Of a DNA stretch of 59,057 nucleotides, positions 51,942-59,057 are shown piece by piece. The stretch is taken from the NCBI GenBank assembly GCA_937921865.1, contig CAKZWF010000044.1, positions 1 through 59,057 on the forward strand. Direction: 5' to 3'. This DNA is from an uncultured Pseudomonadales bacterium (GTDB lineage Bacteria; Pseudomonadota; Gammaproteobacteria; Pseudomonadales; Azotimanducaceae). The notes under the pieces were generated by a model. The model searched no databases, was not told the DNA's origin, and worked only from the letters and a program-made list of their open reading frames with translations. Numbering within the stretch: position 1 is the first letter of the stretch; every line of letters begins with the position of its first letter. A program made the translations under genes and the position numbers.

Positions 51942-52209
51942 AGGTTTGTTTACGGATCTTTGAAAACGCGTGCCAGGTCGCTTGACTTCAGGCCCCGTAA
52001 GCCCCACGCTGCGCCCCGCATCGACCCTTGTCGATAAACGCTGGTAACAGCGTCACGCCGATCACGGCGTAGGAGCGCGCGGTAGCCATCGTTCGATGGT
52101 CCTCTAAGCTTTATTCATAACTTCTCTCCCGGATCGCGCGGGGAGTCGAGGTTGGTGTTGTCTGCACCTGCATGACAGTTGTAACGACAGCACGCAACGG
52201 AAAATTACA
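51942..52209 (+). promoter_or_regulatory. Long intergenic region with hairpins upstream of rhlE
   Basis: This 268-bp gap is the longest in the window. It contains short perfect inverted repeats: CGCCG-ATCA-CGGCG near 52060 and CCATCG-TT-CGATGG near 52088. A long structured leader is common upstream of cold-responsive RNA helicase genes. No promoter could be placed with confidence, and the leader role is inference. Confidence 0.35.
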
Positions 52210-53541
52210 TTGAACACAAATAGTTTTGCCGCGCTCGGCATGCAGACCTCATTCTGCGATGTGCTGACGCGCGTGGGGTTCATTGAACCCACCCCGATCC
52301 AGACTCAGGCCATTCCCCATCTTCTCGAAGGACGTGACCTGCTCGGTATTGCTCAGACCGGTACCGGTAAGACGGCAGCGTTCGCGCTGCCAACCCTGCA
52401 GCGGCTGGTTGATGAGAATCTGGCGACCAAAGCCCGTTTCCCCCGTGCCCTCATACTGGCCCCGACCCGTGAACTGGTTCTTCAGATTCGCGAAGAACTG
52501 GACAGTTTCAGTCAGGCAACTGATCTGCACCACACCATTGTGATTGGTGGTGTTGGTCAGAACCCTCAGATCAAAGCACTGGCCCGCGGTATTGATGTGC
52601 TGGTTGCCACGCCCGGCAGACTGCTGGATCTGGCCCGTGAACGCCACGTTGATCTCTCTGAAGTCTCGGTACTGATTCTTGATGAAGCGGACCGCCTTCT
52701 GGATATGGGATTCATCCGCGACGTCAAACGTATTGTTGCGATGACACCCAAGACCCGGCAGTCGCTGCTGTTCTCGGCCACTATGCCCAGAGAAGTTGCT
52801 GACCTTGCCAGCGAGATGCTGCGGGATCCCGAACGTGTTGACGTCTCGCCGAAGCAAGTGACCGTTCGTGAAATTGAACAGCGGGTGGTGCATGTTGCCA
52901 ACGCGGACAAACAGCGTGCTCTTGAACTGCTATTGCATCAGCCTGAAGTTACTCGCGCTATCGTCTTCACGCGCACCAAACACGGTGCAAATAAGGTCGC
53001 CAAGAAGCTGGTCAACGCTGGAATTACCGCTGAAGCCATTCATGGCAACAAGTCTCAGAATGCCCGGCAGCGGGCTCTTGAGAACTTCAGCAACGGCGAC
53101 GCCTGGGTTCTGGTAGCTACAGATATCGCCGCACGCGGTATCGATATCAGTGGCGTTTCTCACGTCTTCAATTTCGAGCTGCCACATGAACCGGAAAGCT
53201 ACGTGCATCGTATTGGCCGGACTGGTCGCGCGGGTGCAGCCGGAGCTGCCTGGGCGCTGGTAGACCCGGAAGAAGTCAAACGGCTGCGCGCCGTTGAGCG
53301 GCTGATCCGGATGAAACTGCCAACGGTAGACCTCGATCTGCCGGCCCGTGAAGTGGGTGAGGCTCAAATCTCTGCAGAGGGTTCGCCAACACAGCGAACC
53401 AACGGAGGTTCGAACACGAATCGACGCCGCGGCAACGCTCAGCAATCGGCGCGTGGCAACTCAGCAGGCAACTCGGCGCAGAGCCAGGGCGGCAATCGTC
53501 GACGCCGAGGTCGTTCGCGCCCGGTAGCAGCCAGCGCCTAG
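52210..53541 (+). CDS. rhlE: DEAD-box RNA helicase RhlE
   Basis: A 443-residue RNA helicase. Q motif FCDVLTRVGFIEPTPIQTQAIP, Walker A AQTGTGKT, LILDEADRLLDMGFI, SAT, and [10 protein letters not shown] are present. The C-terminal tail beyond residue 385 is Asn/Arg/Gly-rich and basic (NGGSNTNRRRGNAQQ, GGNRRRRGRSRP), as in RhlE. It acts in ribosome assembly and RNA turnover. The TTG start at 52210 gives the standard N-terminus; an ATG ten codons in is possible. It is the second DEAD-box gene in the window. Confidence 0.9.
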   Translation: MNTNSFAALGMQTSFCDVLTRVGFIEPTPIQTQAIPHLLEGRDLLGIAQTGTGKTAAFALPTLQRLVDENLATKARFPRALILAPTRELVLQIREELDSFSQATDLHHTIVIGGVGQNPQIKALARGIDVLVATPGRLLDLARERHVDLSEVSVLILDEADRLLDMGFIRDVKRIVAMTPKTRQSLLFSATMPREVADLASEMLRDPERVDVSPKQVTVREIEQRVVHVANADKQRALELLLHQPEVTRAIVFTRTKHGANKVAKKLVNAGITAEAIHGNKSQNARQRALENFSNGDAWVLVATDIAARGIDISGVSHVFNFELPHEPESYVHRIGRTGRAGAAGAAWALVDPEEVKRLRAVERLIRMKLPTVDLDLPAREVGEAQISAEGSPTQRTNGGSNTNRRRGNAQQSARGNSAGNSAQSQGGNRRRRGRSRPVAASA

Positions 53542-53609
53542 GCTTGATTCAACGCCTGGGCTGACCGTGGTCAAGGGCCAGCGGACTGATGTAGTCGGCT
53601 GCCCGGTGA

Positions 53610-54470
53610 TCACTCCATGAACGAATTCAGCCGGTACAGCATCAGCAGCATGCGGGTCGGCTGTACATTGTGTTTGCCGAACCATCTCTCCCATGAGCGA
53701 CCCACGTCTCCGCGCACGTACAGATTCGATAGCGATCGATTGACTGTTAATCTGAAGTCAGCGTCGTTACGGGGCAGAGGCAATGCATAGGCTTCAAAAG
53801 AGAGCATGTCTTCGGTGATGACCAGATTGTTTTCGCCCTGAGTTTTGAAGCCAATGCCGAACAGAGTTGCCTGATCCGCGGCCATCGCGTCAATACGGCG
53901 GTCGACCAGTTGCTGCAGCGCCTCGGCATGGCTGCCGACAACGACGACTCTGGCGCTAATCCGATTGGTTTCGAGCGCGTTGCGCACGACTTTCTCTGTG
54001 GTGGTACCGGCTACTACCGAAACCTTCTTTCCGGCCAGATCGAAGATATTGTTAATGTCTTCATCATTCCAGCGCATGAAGCTGGCACCGGTCGCATAGG
54101 TCAGGTTCGAGAAATCCACCTTCTCCTGGCGCTCAAAGGTAATCGTTGTGGCACCACATTCCATATGCGCCCGGCCCGACGCCACCGCATCGATTCTGTT
54201 TTCGGCGGTCACTTTAAGCCAGTTGATCTTGAGCTCATCAAGACCCAGCTGGGTTATGAGATCGTCAACAATAATGCGGCAAAGATCGATGGTGAAGCCT
54301 TCCGGCTCTTTGTTTTCCCCGTGTGAGGAGAAGGGTGGTGTGTCGCTGCGGTATGCCAGATTGATCTCCCCGCTGGCCTTGATCTCATCGAGCGTGCCCG
54401 CGAGCGCCTGACTGCTGGTCAAAATGGCCAGCAGCCAGAGTGTCATGATCCTGATTTGGAAGTGTCTCAA
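53610..54470 (-). CDS. Periplasmic amino-acid-type solute-binding protein, orphan
   Basis: A 286-residue SBP family 3 protein with a signal peptide ending SSQALAG (residue 25). It shows LDEIKASGEINLAYRSDTPPFSS, GFTIDLCRIIVDDL, AHMECGATTITFERQEKVDFS and GKKVSVVAGTTTEKVVRNAL, the usual ligand-binding segments. ABC permease or ATPase genes are not adjacent, so it may serve a distant transporter or a sensor. It is divergent from the DUF1302 gene with a very short gap. Confidence 0.84.
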   Translation of the reverse strand: MRHFQIRIMTLWLLAILTSSQALAGTLDEIKASGEINLAYRSDTPPFSSHGENKEPEGFTIDLCRIIVDDLITQLGLDELKINWLKVTAENRIDAVASGRAHMECGATTITFERQEKVDFSNLTYATGASFMRWNDEDINNIFDLAGKKVSVVAGTTTEKVVRNALETNRISARVVVVGSHAEALQQLVDRRIDAMAADQATLFGIGFKTQGENNLVITEDMLSFEAYALPLPRNDADFRLTVNRSLSNLYVRGDVGRSWERWFGKHNVQPTRMLLMLYRLNSFME

Positions 54471-54621
54471 TGCAGATCCTTAAAGCCGGTAAATCGGGTG
54501 CGTGAAGCATAACGCAGCGGGAAAAGACCTGAAATCGATGAATCCAGCTTTGTATGACAAGCGGATGAATAGATGGCTTACAATTGACGCTTATACCTAT
54601 TTGTCGCGCTTTCCGGACCCG

Positions 54622-56469
54622 GTGACCCAAATTAAATCACATCGTTCATCTGCTCCTTTTGTTTTGCTCACTGCGGGCATGATCAGCTTGCTGTTCGGCG
54701 CTAGAGCGCTGGCAAACAGCTTCAATGTGGGTGACATCGACGGTTTGTACAATATGCGGGTTACCTATGGTCTGCTCTATCGTCTGGACGATGCAGATTC
54801 AGATCTCATTGCTTTTGCCAGCGGCGGAGAATTTCCGTCCGCAAATGGTGACGACGGTAATCTCAATTACAGCAGCGGTGTGGTTTCGAACATGCTGCGT
54901 GCCACTGGTGAACTGGCCCTGTCAAGAGGTGCGCTGGGCGTTTATCTGCGCGGGGCTGCGTTCTACGATTTTCAAACGGAAGGCAGCGGTCCTGATCGTA
55001 CTGATTTCAGCGGTTCAGCCGAAAACTTTGTCGGTTCGGACGTGGAACTCAGGGAAAGCTACGTGAACCTGAATCTTTCTCCCGGGGGTATGCCGATTGT
55101 ACTGCGGGCAGGGCAGCAGATTCTGAACTGGAGCGAGACTGCATTTGTGCGCGGTGGTCTGGATATCATTAACCCTGCAGATCTGGTGACGGCTCTGCAA
55201 CCGGCGGGAACCATTGAAGATCTGCGCAATCCGCAGCGTATGGTCTGGGCTGCCGCGAACATTTCAGAAACCTTTTCGATGGAAGCCTACTATCAGTACG
55301 AATGGCAGCCCGTGGAGTTGCCACCTGTCGGCTGGTATTTTTCTGGAAGTGATGCGCTGGGTGCGGAGGGTATGGGCGACTGGCTGTACGGCAACGGCAA
55401 CATCTCCGACCTTGGCACCGACCTCGATGATTATTTTCAGCTTCCGGAAGGAACTCTGGGATTTGATCAGGAGTTTCAGCGACTCTCCGGCGACCGGCGT
55501 GAAACGCCTGATGATACTGGCCAGTATGGGGTTGCCCTGATTGGGGTTTTTCCCGGTAGAAATTCTGTCAAAGCCGGTTTGCACTATCTCCGCTACCACA
55601 GCCGATTGCCGTTGCTGAGCAGCCGAACCGCTGATGATGAATCCGTGCTTGAAACTGCTGAGCCTTTTGTGGCCGCGCGGGCTGCAGCGCTTGAATCTGT
55701 CTATCTTGGTGAAGGTCTGGACCCGGCAGAGGCCGCGGTGCGCGGTCGACAGGCGGCTGAAGAACTGACTGTCAGTGGCTATGTCAATGAAGCATCCCTG
55801 TATGCGGCGTATCCTGAAGACATCGACATGATCGGCTTCAGTTTCGCAACGTCCGTGTTGAAAACCGGCAGCCTGCTGTCCGGTGAATTAACCCATCATT
55901 TTGACTACCCGTTTCAGATTAATCCAAACACCGTGACCCAGGCGGCGCTGTCTCCGGTGCTGTTTGATGACTCGATCGGCGATACCTCTCTCGGTGAGTA
56001 TGGCGCGTCTGAGGTTGTTGTGGGGTATGAACGTTTTGATCGTTCCCAGCTGAGTCTGCAACTGGCGCAGGTCTATCGCGGCCGCATCTGGGCGGATCAG
56101 CTGGTTGTCAGCGCTGATCTGGCCTGGGTGAAAGTCTATGATCTGCCGAACCAGGGGGAGGCGCAGCTGACCTCTTCCGACGGGGACTCCTGGGGCTACC
56201 GTCTGCAGGTGTCAGCCGCGTACTTTGGTGTTGGCGGTGGGGTTAACGTCGAACCCTTCGTCGCCTTTTCCCACGATGTGGATGGCACTACACCCGGCCC
56301 GGTCAGCACTTTCATCGAAGAGCGGAAAGTGCTGGCAATGGGTGTCCGCGGTACCTATATCAACCGTTTTTCTGCAGAACTGCGTTATGTCAGTTTCTTT
56401 GATGGTGGTCGAGCCAATACCCTGAGAGATCGGGACTATCTTAGACTGCAGTTGAGTTACTCGCTGTGA
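54622..56469 (+). CDS. DUF1302 family outer-membrane-associated protein
   Basis: A DUF1302 protein of about 615 residues. GTG at 54622 is chosen because it places a signal peptide (APFVLLTAGMISLLFGARALA) at the N-terminus; the open frame extends back to 54502. The mature part is rich in beta strands with GLLYRLDD, LRAGQQILNWSETAFVRGGLDIINPAD and a C-terminal LRYVSFFDGGR, DYLRLQLSYSL ending in an aromatic-hydrophobic strand like outer-membrane barrels. Found paired with DUF1329 in many proteobacteria that degrade hydrophobic compounds, usually beside an RND/MMPL transporter, which is not seen here. Confidence 0.85.
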   Translation: MTQIKSHRSSAPFVLLTAGMISLLFGARALANSFNVGDIDGLYNMRVTYGLLYRLDDADSDLIAFASGGEFPSANGDDGNLNYSSGVVSNMLRATGELALSRGALGVYLRGAAFYDFQTEGSGPDRTDFSGSAENFVGSDVELRESYVNLNLSPGGMPIVLRAGQQILNWSETAFVRGGLDIINPADLVTALQPAGTIEDLRNPQRMVWAAANISETFSMEAYYQYEWQPVELPPVGWYFSGSDALGAEGMGDWLYGNGNISDLGTDLDDYFQLPEGTLGFDQEFQRLSGDRRETPDDTGQYGVALIGVFPGRNSVKAGLHYLRYHSRLPLLSSRTADDESVLETAEPFVAARAAALESVYLGEGLDPAEAAVRGRQAAEELTVSGYVNEASLYAAYPEDIDMIGFSFATSVLKTGSLLSGELTHHFDYPFQINPNTVTQAALSPVLFDDSIGDTSLGEYGASEVVVGYERFDRSQLSLQLAQVYRGRIWADQLVVSADLAWVKVYDLPNQGEAQLTSSDGDSWGYRLQVSAAYFGVGGGVNVEPFVAFSHDVDGTTPGPVSTFIEERKVLAMGVRGTYINRFSAELRYVSFFDGGRANTLRDRDYLRLQLSYSL

Positions 56470-57824
56470 TGTTGTCGCTGCGGTTGTCGGCAGTCCTGTT
56501 GGTCTTACCCTTAATGCCACTGTGGGGGCAGAATGCGGAACCTGGCCTGGCGGAGCTTGAAGCGCTAACGCCCGTGGGTGCAAAGCGTGATGGGAACGCG
56601 GCGGGAACGATCCCGGCGTGGACGGGTGGTCTGACTGAAGCGCCAGCGAACTACAGTCCGCAATTTCATGAGACAGATCCGTTTGCTGACGACCAGCCCC
56701 TGTTCACGATTGATGCCGGTAACGCGGCGAAGTATGCCGACAACTTAAGTCCCGGGCAGCGGGCGTTGCTTGAACAATACCCGGAGACCTGGCGGCTGCA
56801 TGTGTATCCGAGTCGCCGCACGGCCGCGTATCCACAGTTTGTTTACGATGCGCTGGCTGCGAACGCGGAGTCTGCGCAGCTCATTACCGAAGGTCGAGGT
56901 GGGGTCAACGGCAGTGATATCACTTCACCGTTCCCGCAGCCGGAAAATGGTCTCGAGGTCATCTGGAACCACAATCTTCGCTGGCGGGGTATTCGCGTCC
57001 AGCGCAGCCAGGGTACAGCTGCGGTCACCAGAGCCGGAAATTTCACGCTGGTGTTGGATGAGCAGGACTGGGGCTTCCCGTATGGCTTTCGCAATCAGAC
57101 AGCGTTCAAACAGCGCTATCCGAATCTGCTGCTGGCGGTAAAAAGTAAAACCGTGGAACCGGACTTTCTGTCCGGCAATGGACTGCTGGTGTTCGAAACC
57201 ATCAACCAGACAGACAATCCCCGTAAGACCTGGAATTATGTGCGCAGCCTCCGACGCATCATCCGCGCACCCTACACCGGCTATGAGCTGCCTGCGGGTA
57301 ATACCGATGGCCTTAGAACGGTGGACGACTTCGGTTTGTATAATGGTCCACCAGACCGCTATGACTGGCGTCTGATCGGCAAACGCGAGCTGTACATTCC
57401 GTATAACTCCTATCGGGCGCACAGCAGCGACCTTTCGCCGAAGAACCTCGTGATGCCGGGACATCTCAATCCGGAGCATCTACGTTATGAACTGCACCGC
57501 GTCTGGGAAGTAGAGGCGGTGCTGAAAGCCGACGCGCGTCATATCTATGGTCGCCGGGTGTTTTATCTCGATGAAGACAGCTGGCAGATTGCGGTGGCGG
57601 ACAGTTACGACCTGGACGGCAAGTTATGGCGGGTAAACGAAGCCCATGCAGTGAATTTCTATACGGTTCCAGTGCTCTGGTCGACGCTGGAGGTATTCCA
57701 TGATCTGCAGCAGGAAAGGGTCCTGATCAACGGTCTGGATAACCGCCGTCGGCCACATCGCTTCCTGAATACTGGAGATCCCAGGGAATTCAGTCCCAAT
57801 GCGCTGATCTACTACCTACGCTGA
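56469..57824 (+). CDS. DUF1329 family periplasmic protein
   Basis: A 451-residue secreted protein with a signal peptide (LSAVLLVLPLMPLWGQ) and the family pattern LTPVGAKRDGNAAGTIPAWTGG near residue 32, FPQPENGLEVIWNHNLRWRG, NPRKTWNYVRSLRRIIRAP and DRYDWRLIGKRELYIPYNSY, ending in WEVEAVLKADARHIYGRRVFYLDEDSW. The fold is LolA/LolB-like, suggesting lipid or hydrophobic ligand carriage. It starts at the ATG overlapping the DUF1302 stop (TGATG), so the pair is translationally coupled. Confidence 0.88.
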   Translation: MLSLRLSAVLLVLPLMPLWGQNAEPGLAELEALTPVGAKRDGNAAGTIPAWTGGLTEAPANYSPQFHETDPFADDQPLFTIDAGNAAKYADNLSPGQRALLEQYPETWRLHVYPSRRTAAYPQFVYDALAANAESAQLITEGRGGVNGSDITSPFPQPENGLEVIWNHNLRWRGIRVQRSQGTAAVTRAGNFTLVLDEQDWGFPYGFRNQTAFKQRYPNLLLAVKSKTVEPDFLSGNGLLVFETINQTDNPRKTWNYVRSLRRIIRAPYTGYELPAGNTDGLRTVDDFGLYNGPPDRYDWRLIGKRELYIPYNSYRAHSSDLSPKNLVMPGHLNPEHLRYELHRVWEVEAVLKADARHIYGRRVFYLDEDSWQIAVADSYDLDGKLWRVNEAHAVNFYTVPVLWSTLEVFHDLQQERVLINGLDNRRRPHRFLNTGDPREFSPNALIYYLR

Positions 57825-57841
57825 GCAGCCTTGCAACTCGC

Positions 57842-59057
57842 CTACCGGGATGTTCCCCGTTCGCGCCACCACAGGTAGCCGAATATGGGTAACAATAGCA
57901 GCGGCACGATGCTCACCGACCGGAACGATTCAATAGACGCATAGCGGACAACTTCGTCGAGCGCCGGCCCGGACAGGGCGGCCAGTGCATCCACACCGCC
58001 TGCAGCCTCAATCTTTGCGGTATCGAAAATTGTGCCCATCTGCGGCAGTACAAACTGCACCGCCAGACCTCCCGCGAAACCCATCAGCCCCATCAGCCAC
58101 GCGCCGCCGCGGGGATAGCGCTCCGCGACGCTGGCGAGCATGGTTGGATACATGTAGCAGACACCTACGGCCCAGACGGTGGCCGCGGCGAATGCGCTGG
58201 CTGGTGAATCAGCCAGAGACAGGGTGTACAGACCCAATGCGGCGAACAGACTCGACAGCCACAACAACCCGACCGGACTGAAGCGTCGGGCAACGGGTCC
58301 TGCGAAATGCCTGCCGACAAACATGATTGCGGACACATAGATCAGCAGCAGAATGCCCTTCATCCCGACGACGTTGGACAGCGCCAGATCAACCCATTGT
58401 CCCGGTGCCAGTTCGGATGAAACGGTCAGCATCATGCAGATGAACCAAAGCCAGAATCCGGGCGAGCGCAGAATCTCCAGGTACATGTCGCGATTGCTGA
58501 TGCCGGCCGCTACCCGCTCGGTGACCGGAAAGGTCAGTTGCAACGCCAGCCAGGCCAGCACCAGCGATGGTGCAATCAGCAGCACGAGATTGCTCTGCCA
58601 GGGTAGTCCCAGCGCATCGAAACCAAGGCCCAGCAGGCCTCCCACGACAATACCCGCCGGCCACCAGGCATGGAGAATGTTCAGCCGGTGGGTTTTGTCG
58701 TCGGGATAGAGCGCGGCAACCATCGGATTGGTGCCGGCTTCTACCGCACCCCAGCCCAGCCCGGTGAGCAGGAAGCCGATCAGGATGAGCCAGTAGCTGG
58801 AAGGGCCCGGGGGGATGAGCGACGCAAACAGCACGACCAGGCTGCCGACGATGTAGCCGAACGCGGCAAAATTGATCATGCGCTTCATGCCGATCATGTC
58901 CAGAATGGCGCTGCCAAACAGCAGAGTGAGCGCGAAACCCGTGAAAGTGGCGCCAATCACTTCTCCAACCATCGATGCTGAATTCGCCAGATTCACCAGA
59001 TCGAATATTTCGCTTTGAATATCACCGGCGATGTTGGCTCTCACTGCGAAACCCAGA
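57842..59057 (-). CDS. MFS transporter (partial, runs off the window)
   Basis: At least 405 residues of a major facilitator with about eleven or twelve hydrophobic segments. The frame stays open past the apparent GTG at 59044 to the window edge (LGFAVRANIAGD), and that stretch is the usual first-helix end of the family, so the start is outside. Motifs include FGSAILDMIGMKRMINFAAFGYIVG and WGAVEAGTNPMVAALYPDDKTHRLN, like FucP/sugar-type or L-fucose-permease-related MFS proteins. The substrate is unknown. It converges with the DUF1329 gene 17 bp away. Confidence 0.85.
   Translation of the reverse strand, partial: LGFAVRANIAGDIQSEIFDLVNLANSASMVGEVIGATFTGFALTLLFGSAILDMIGMKRMINFAAFGYIVGSLVVLFASLIPPGPSSYWLILIGFLLTGLGWGAVEAGTNPMVAALYPDDKTHRLNILHAWWPAGIVVGGLLGLGFDALGLPWQSNLVLLIAPSLVLAWLALQLTFPVTERVAAGISNRDMYLEILRSPGFWLWFICMMLTVSSELAPGQWVDLALSNVVGMKGILLLIYVSAIMFVGRHFAGPVARRFSPVGLLWLSSLFAALGLYTLSLADSPASAFAAATVWAVGVCYMYPTMLASVAERYPRGGAWLMGLMGFAGGLAVQFVLPQMGTIFDTAKIEAAGGVDALAALSGPALDEVVRYASIESFRSVSIVPLLLLPIFGYLWWRERGTSR

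Overview
The window looks like chromosome of a free-living, aerobic, heterotrophic gammaproteobacterium. This is inferred from gene families only: an YihY-type membrane protein, RecQ, DeaD and RhlE helicases, SlyD, a DUF1302/DUF1329 pair, PQQ and GMC dehydrogenases and many SDRs. There is no rRNA, tRNA, phage, insertion sequence or CRISPR array, and no gene I can recognise as a transcriptional regulator. Genes lie on both strands in short, tightly packed operons. The longest gap with no gene or gene remnant is about 270 bp.

Layout. 1-4.0 kb: the repeat-built C-terminus of an off-window gene, an aldose 1-epimerase, a YihY protein, an SDR, then two gene remnants (DUF4386 and an epoxide-hydrolase tail). 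4.0-9.6 kb: SDR, FtsH-family protease, O-antigen-ligase-like protein, phosphomannomutase. 9.8-20.1 kb: a secreted protein of unknown function, an MFS exporter, an orphan LanC-like protein, an MFE-2-like SDR, a small secreted protein, a PQQ dehydrogenase, a PafA-like phosphatase and another SDR. 20.2-26.6 kb (minus strand): deaD, recQ, slyD, a GMC dehydrogenase and its small subunit. 26.7-33.4 kb (minus strand): a compact tryptophan-tryptophylquinone (TTQ) amine dehydrogenase operon in the order large subunit, MauE, MauD, small subunit, cytochrome c, followed by an agmatinase/guanidinobutyrase-like enzyme, a NUDIX hydrolase and an epoxide hydrolase.

33.4-45.2 kb: carotenoid/stilbene cleavage oxygenase, cytochrome P450, a deleted D-aminoacylase pseudogene, a D-threonine-aldolase/D-serine-dehydratase-like enzyme, TerB-like protein, a glycosyltransferase, a lipoprotein of the endonuclease/phosphatase fold, DUF5329, an MlrC-like M81 peptidase, a Baeyer-Villiger-type monooxygenase and an acyltransferase. 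45.2-59 kb: a small membrane protein, a renalase-like flavoprotein plus SDR plus photolyase-related protein cluster, DUF2254, an LLM oxidoreductase, RhlE, an orphan solute-binding protein, the DUF1302/DUF1329 pair and an MFS transporter cut by the window edge.

Working together: the amine dehydrogenase would oxidise primary amines in the periplasm and pass electrons to cytochrome c, with the ureohydrolase as a possible companion for guanidino compounds. The P450, cleavage oxygenase, Baeyer-Villiger enzyme, epoxide hydrolase, LLM enzyme and several SDRs suggest oxidation of hydrophobic cyclic or terpenoid-like molecules. The most notable points are the TTQ operon without mauG and with an Asp-to-Ser change in the small subunit, three copies of a roughly 47-bp intergenic element, an orphan LanC-like protein with an altered zinc site preceded by a short overlapping ORF, and 18-bp tandem repeats at the 3' ends of two genes.
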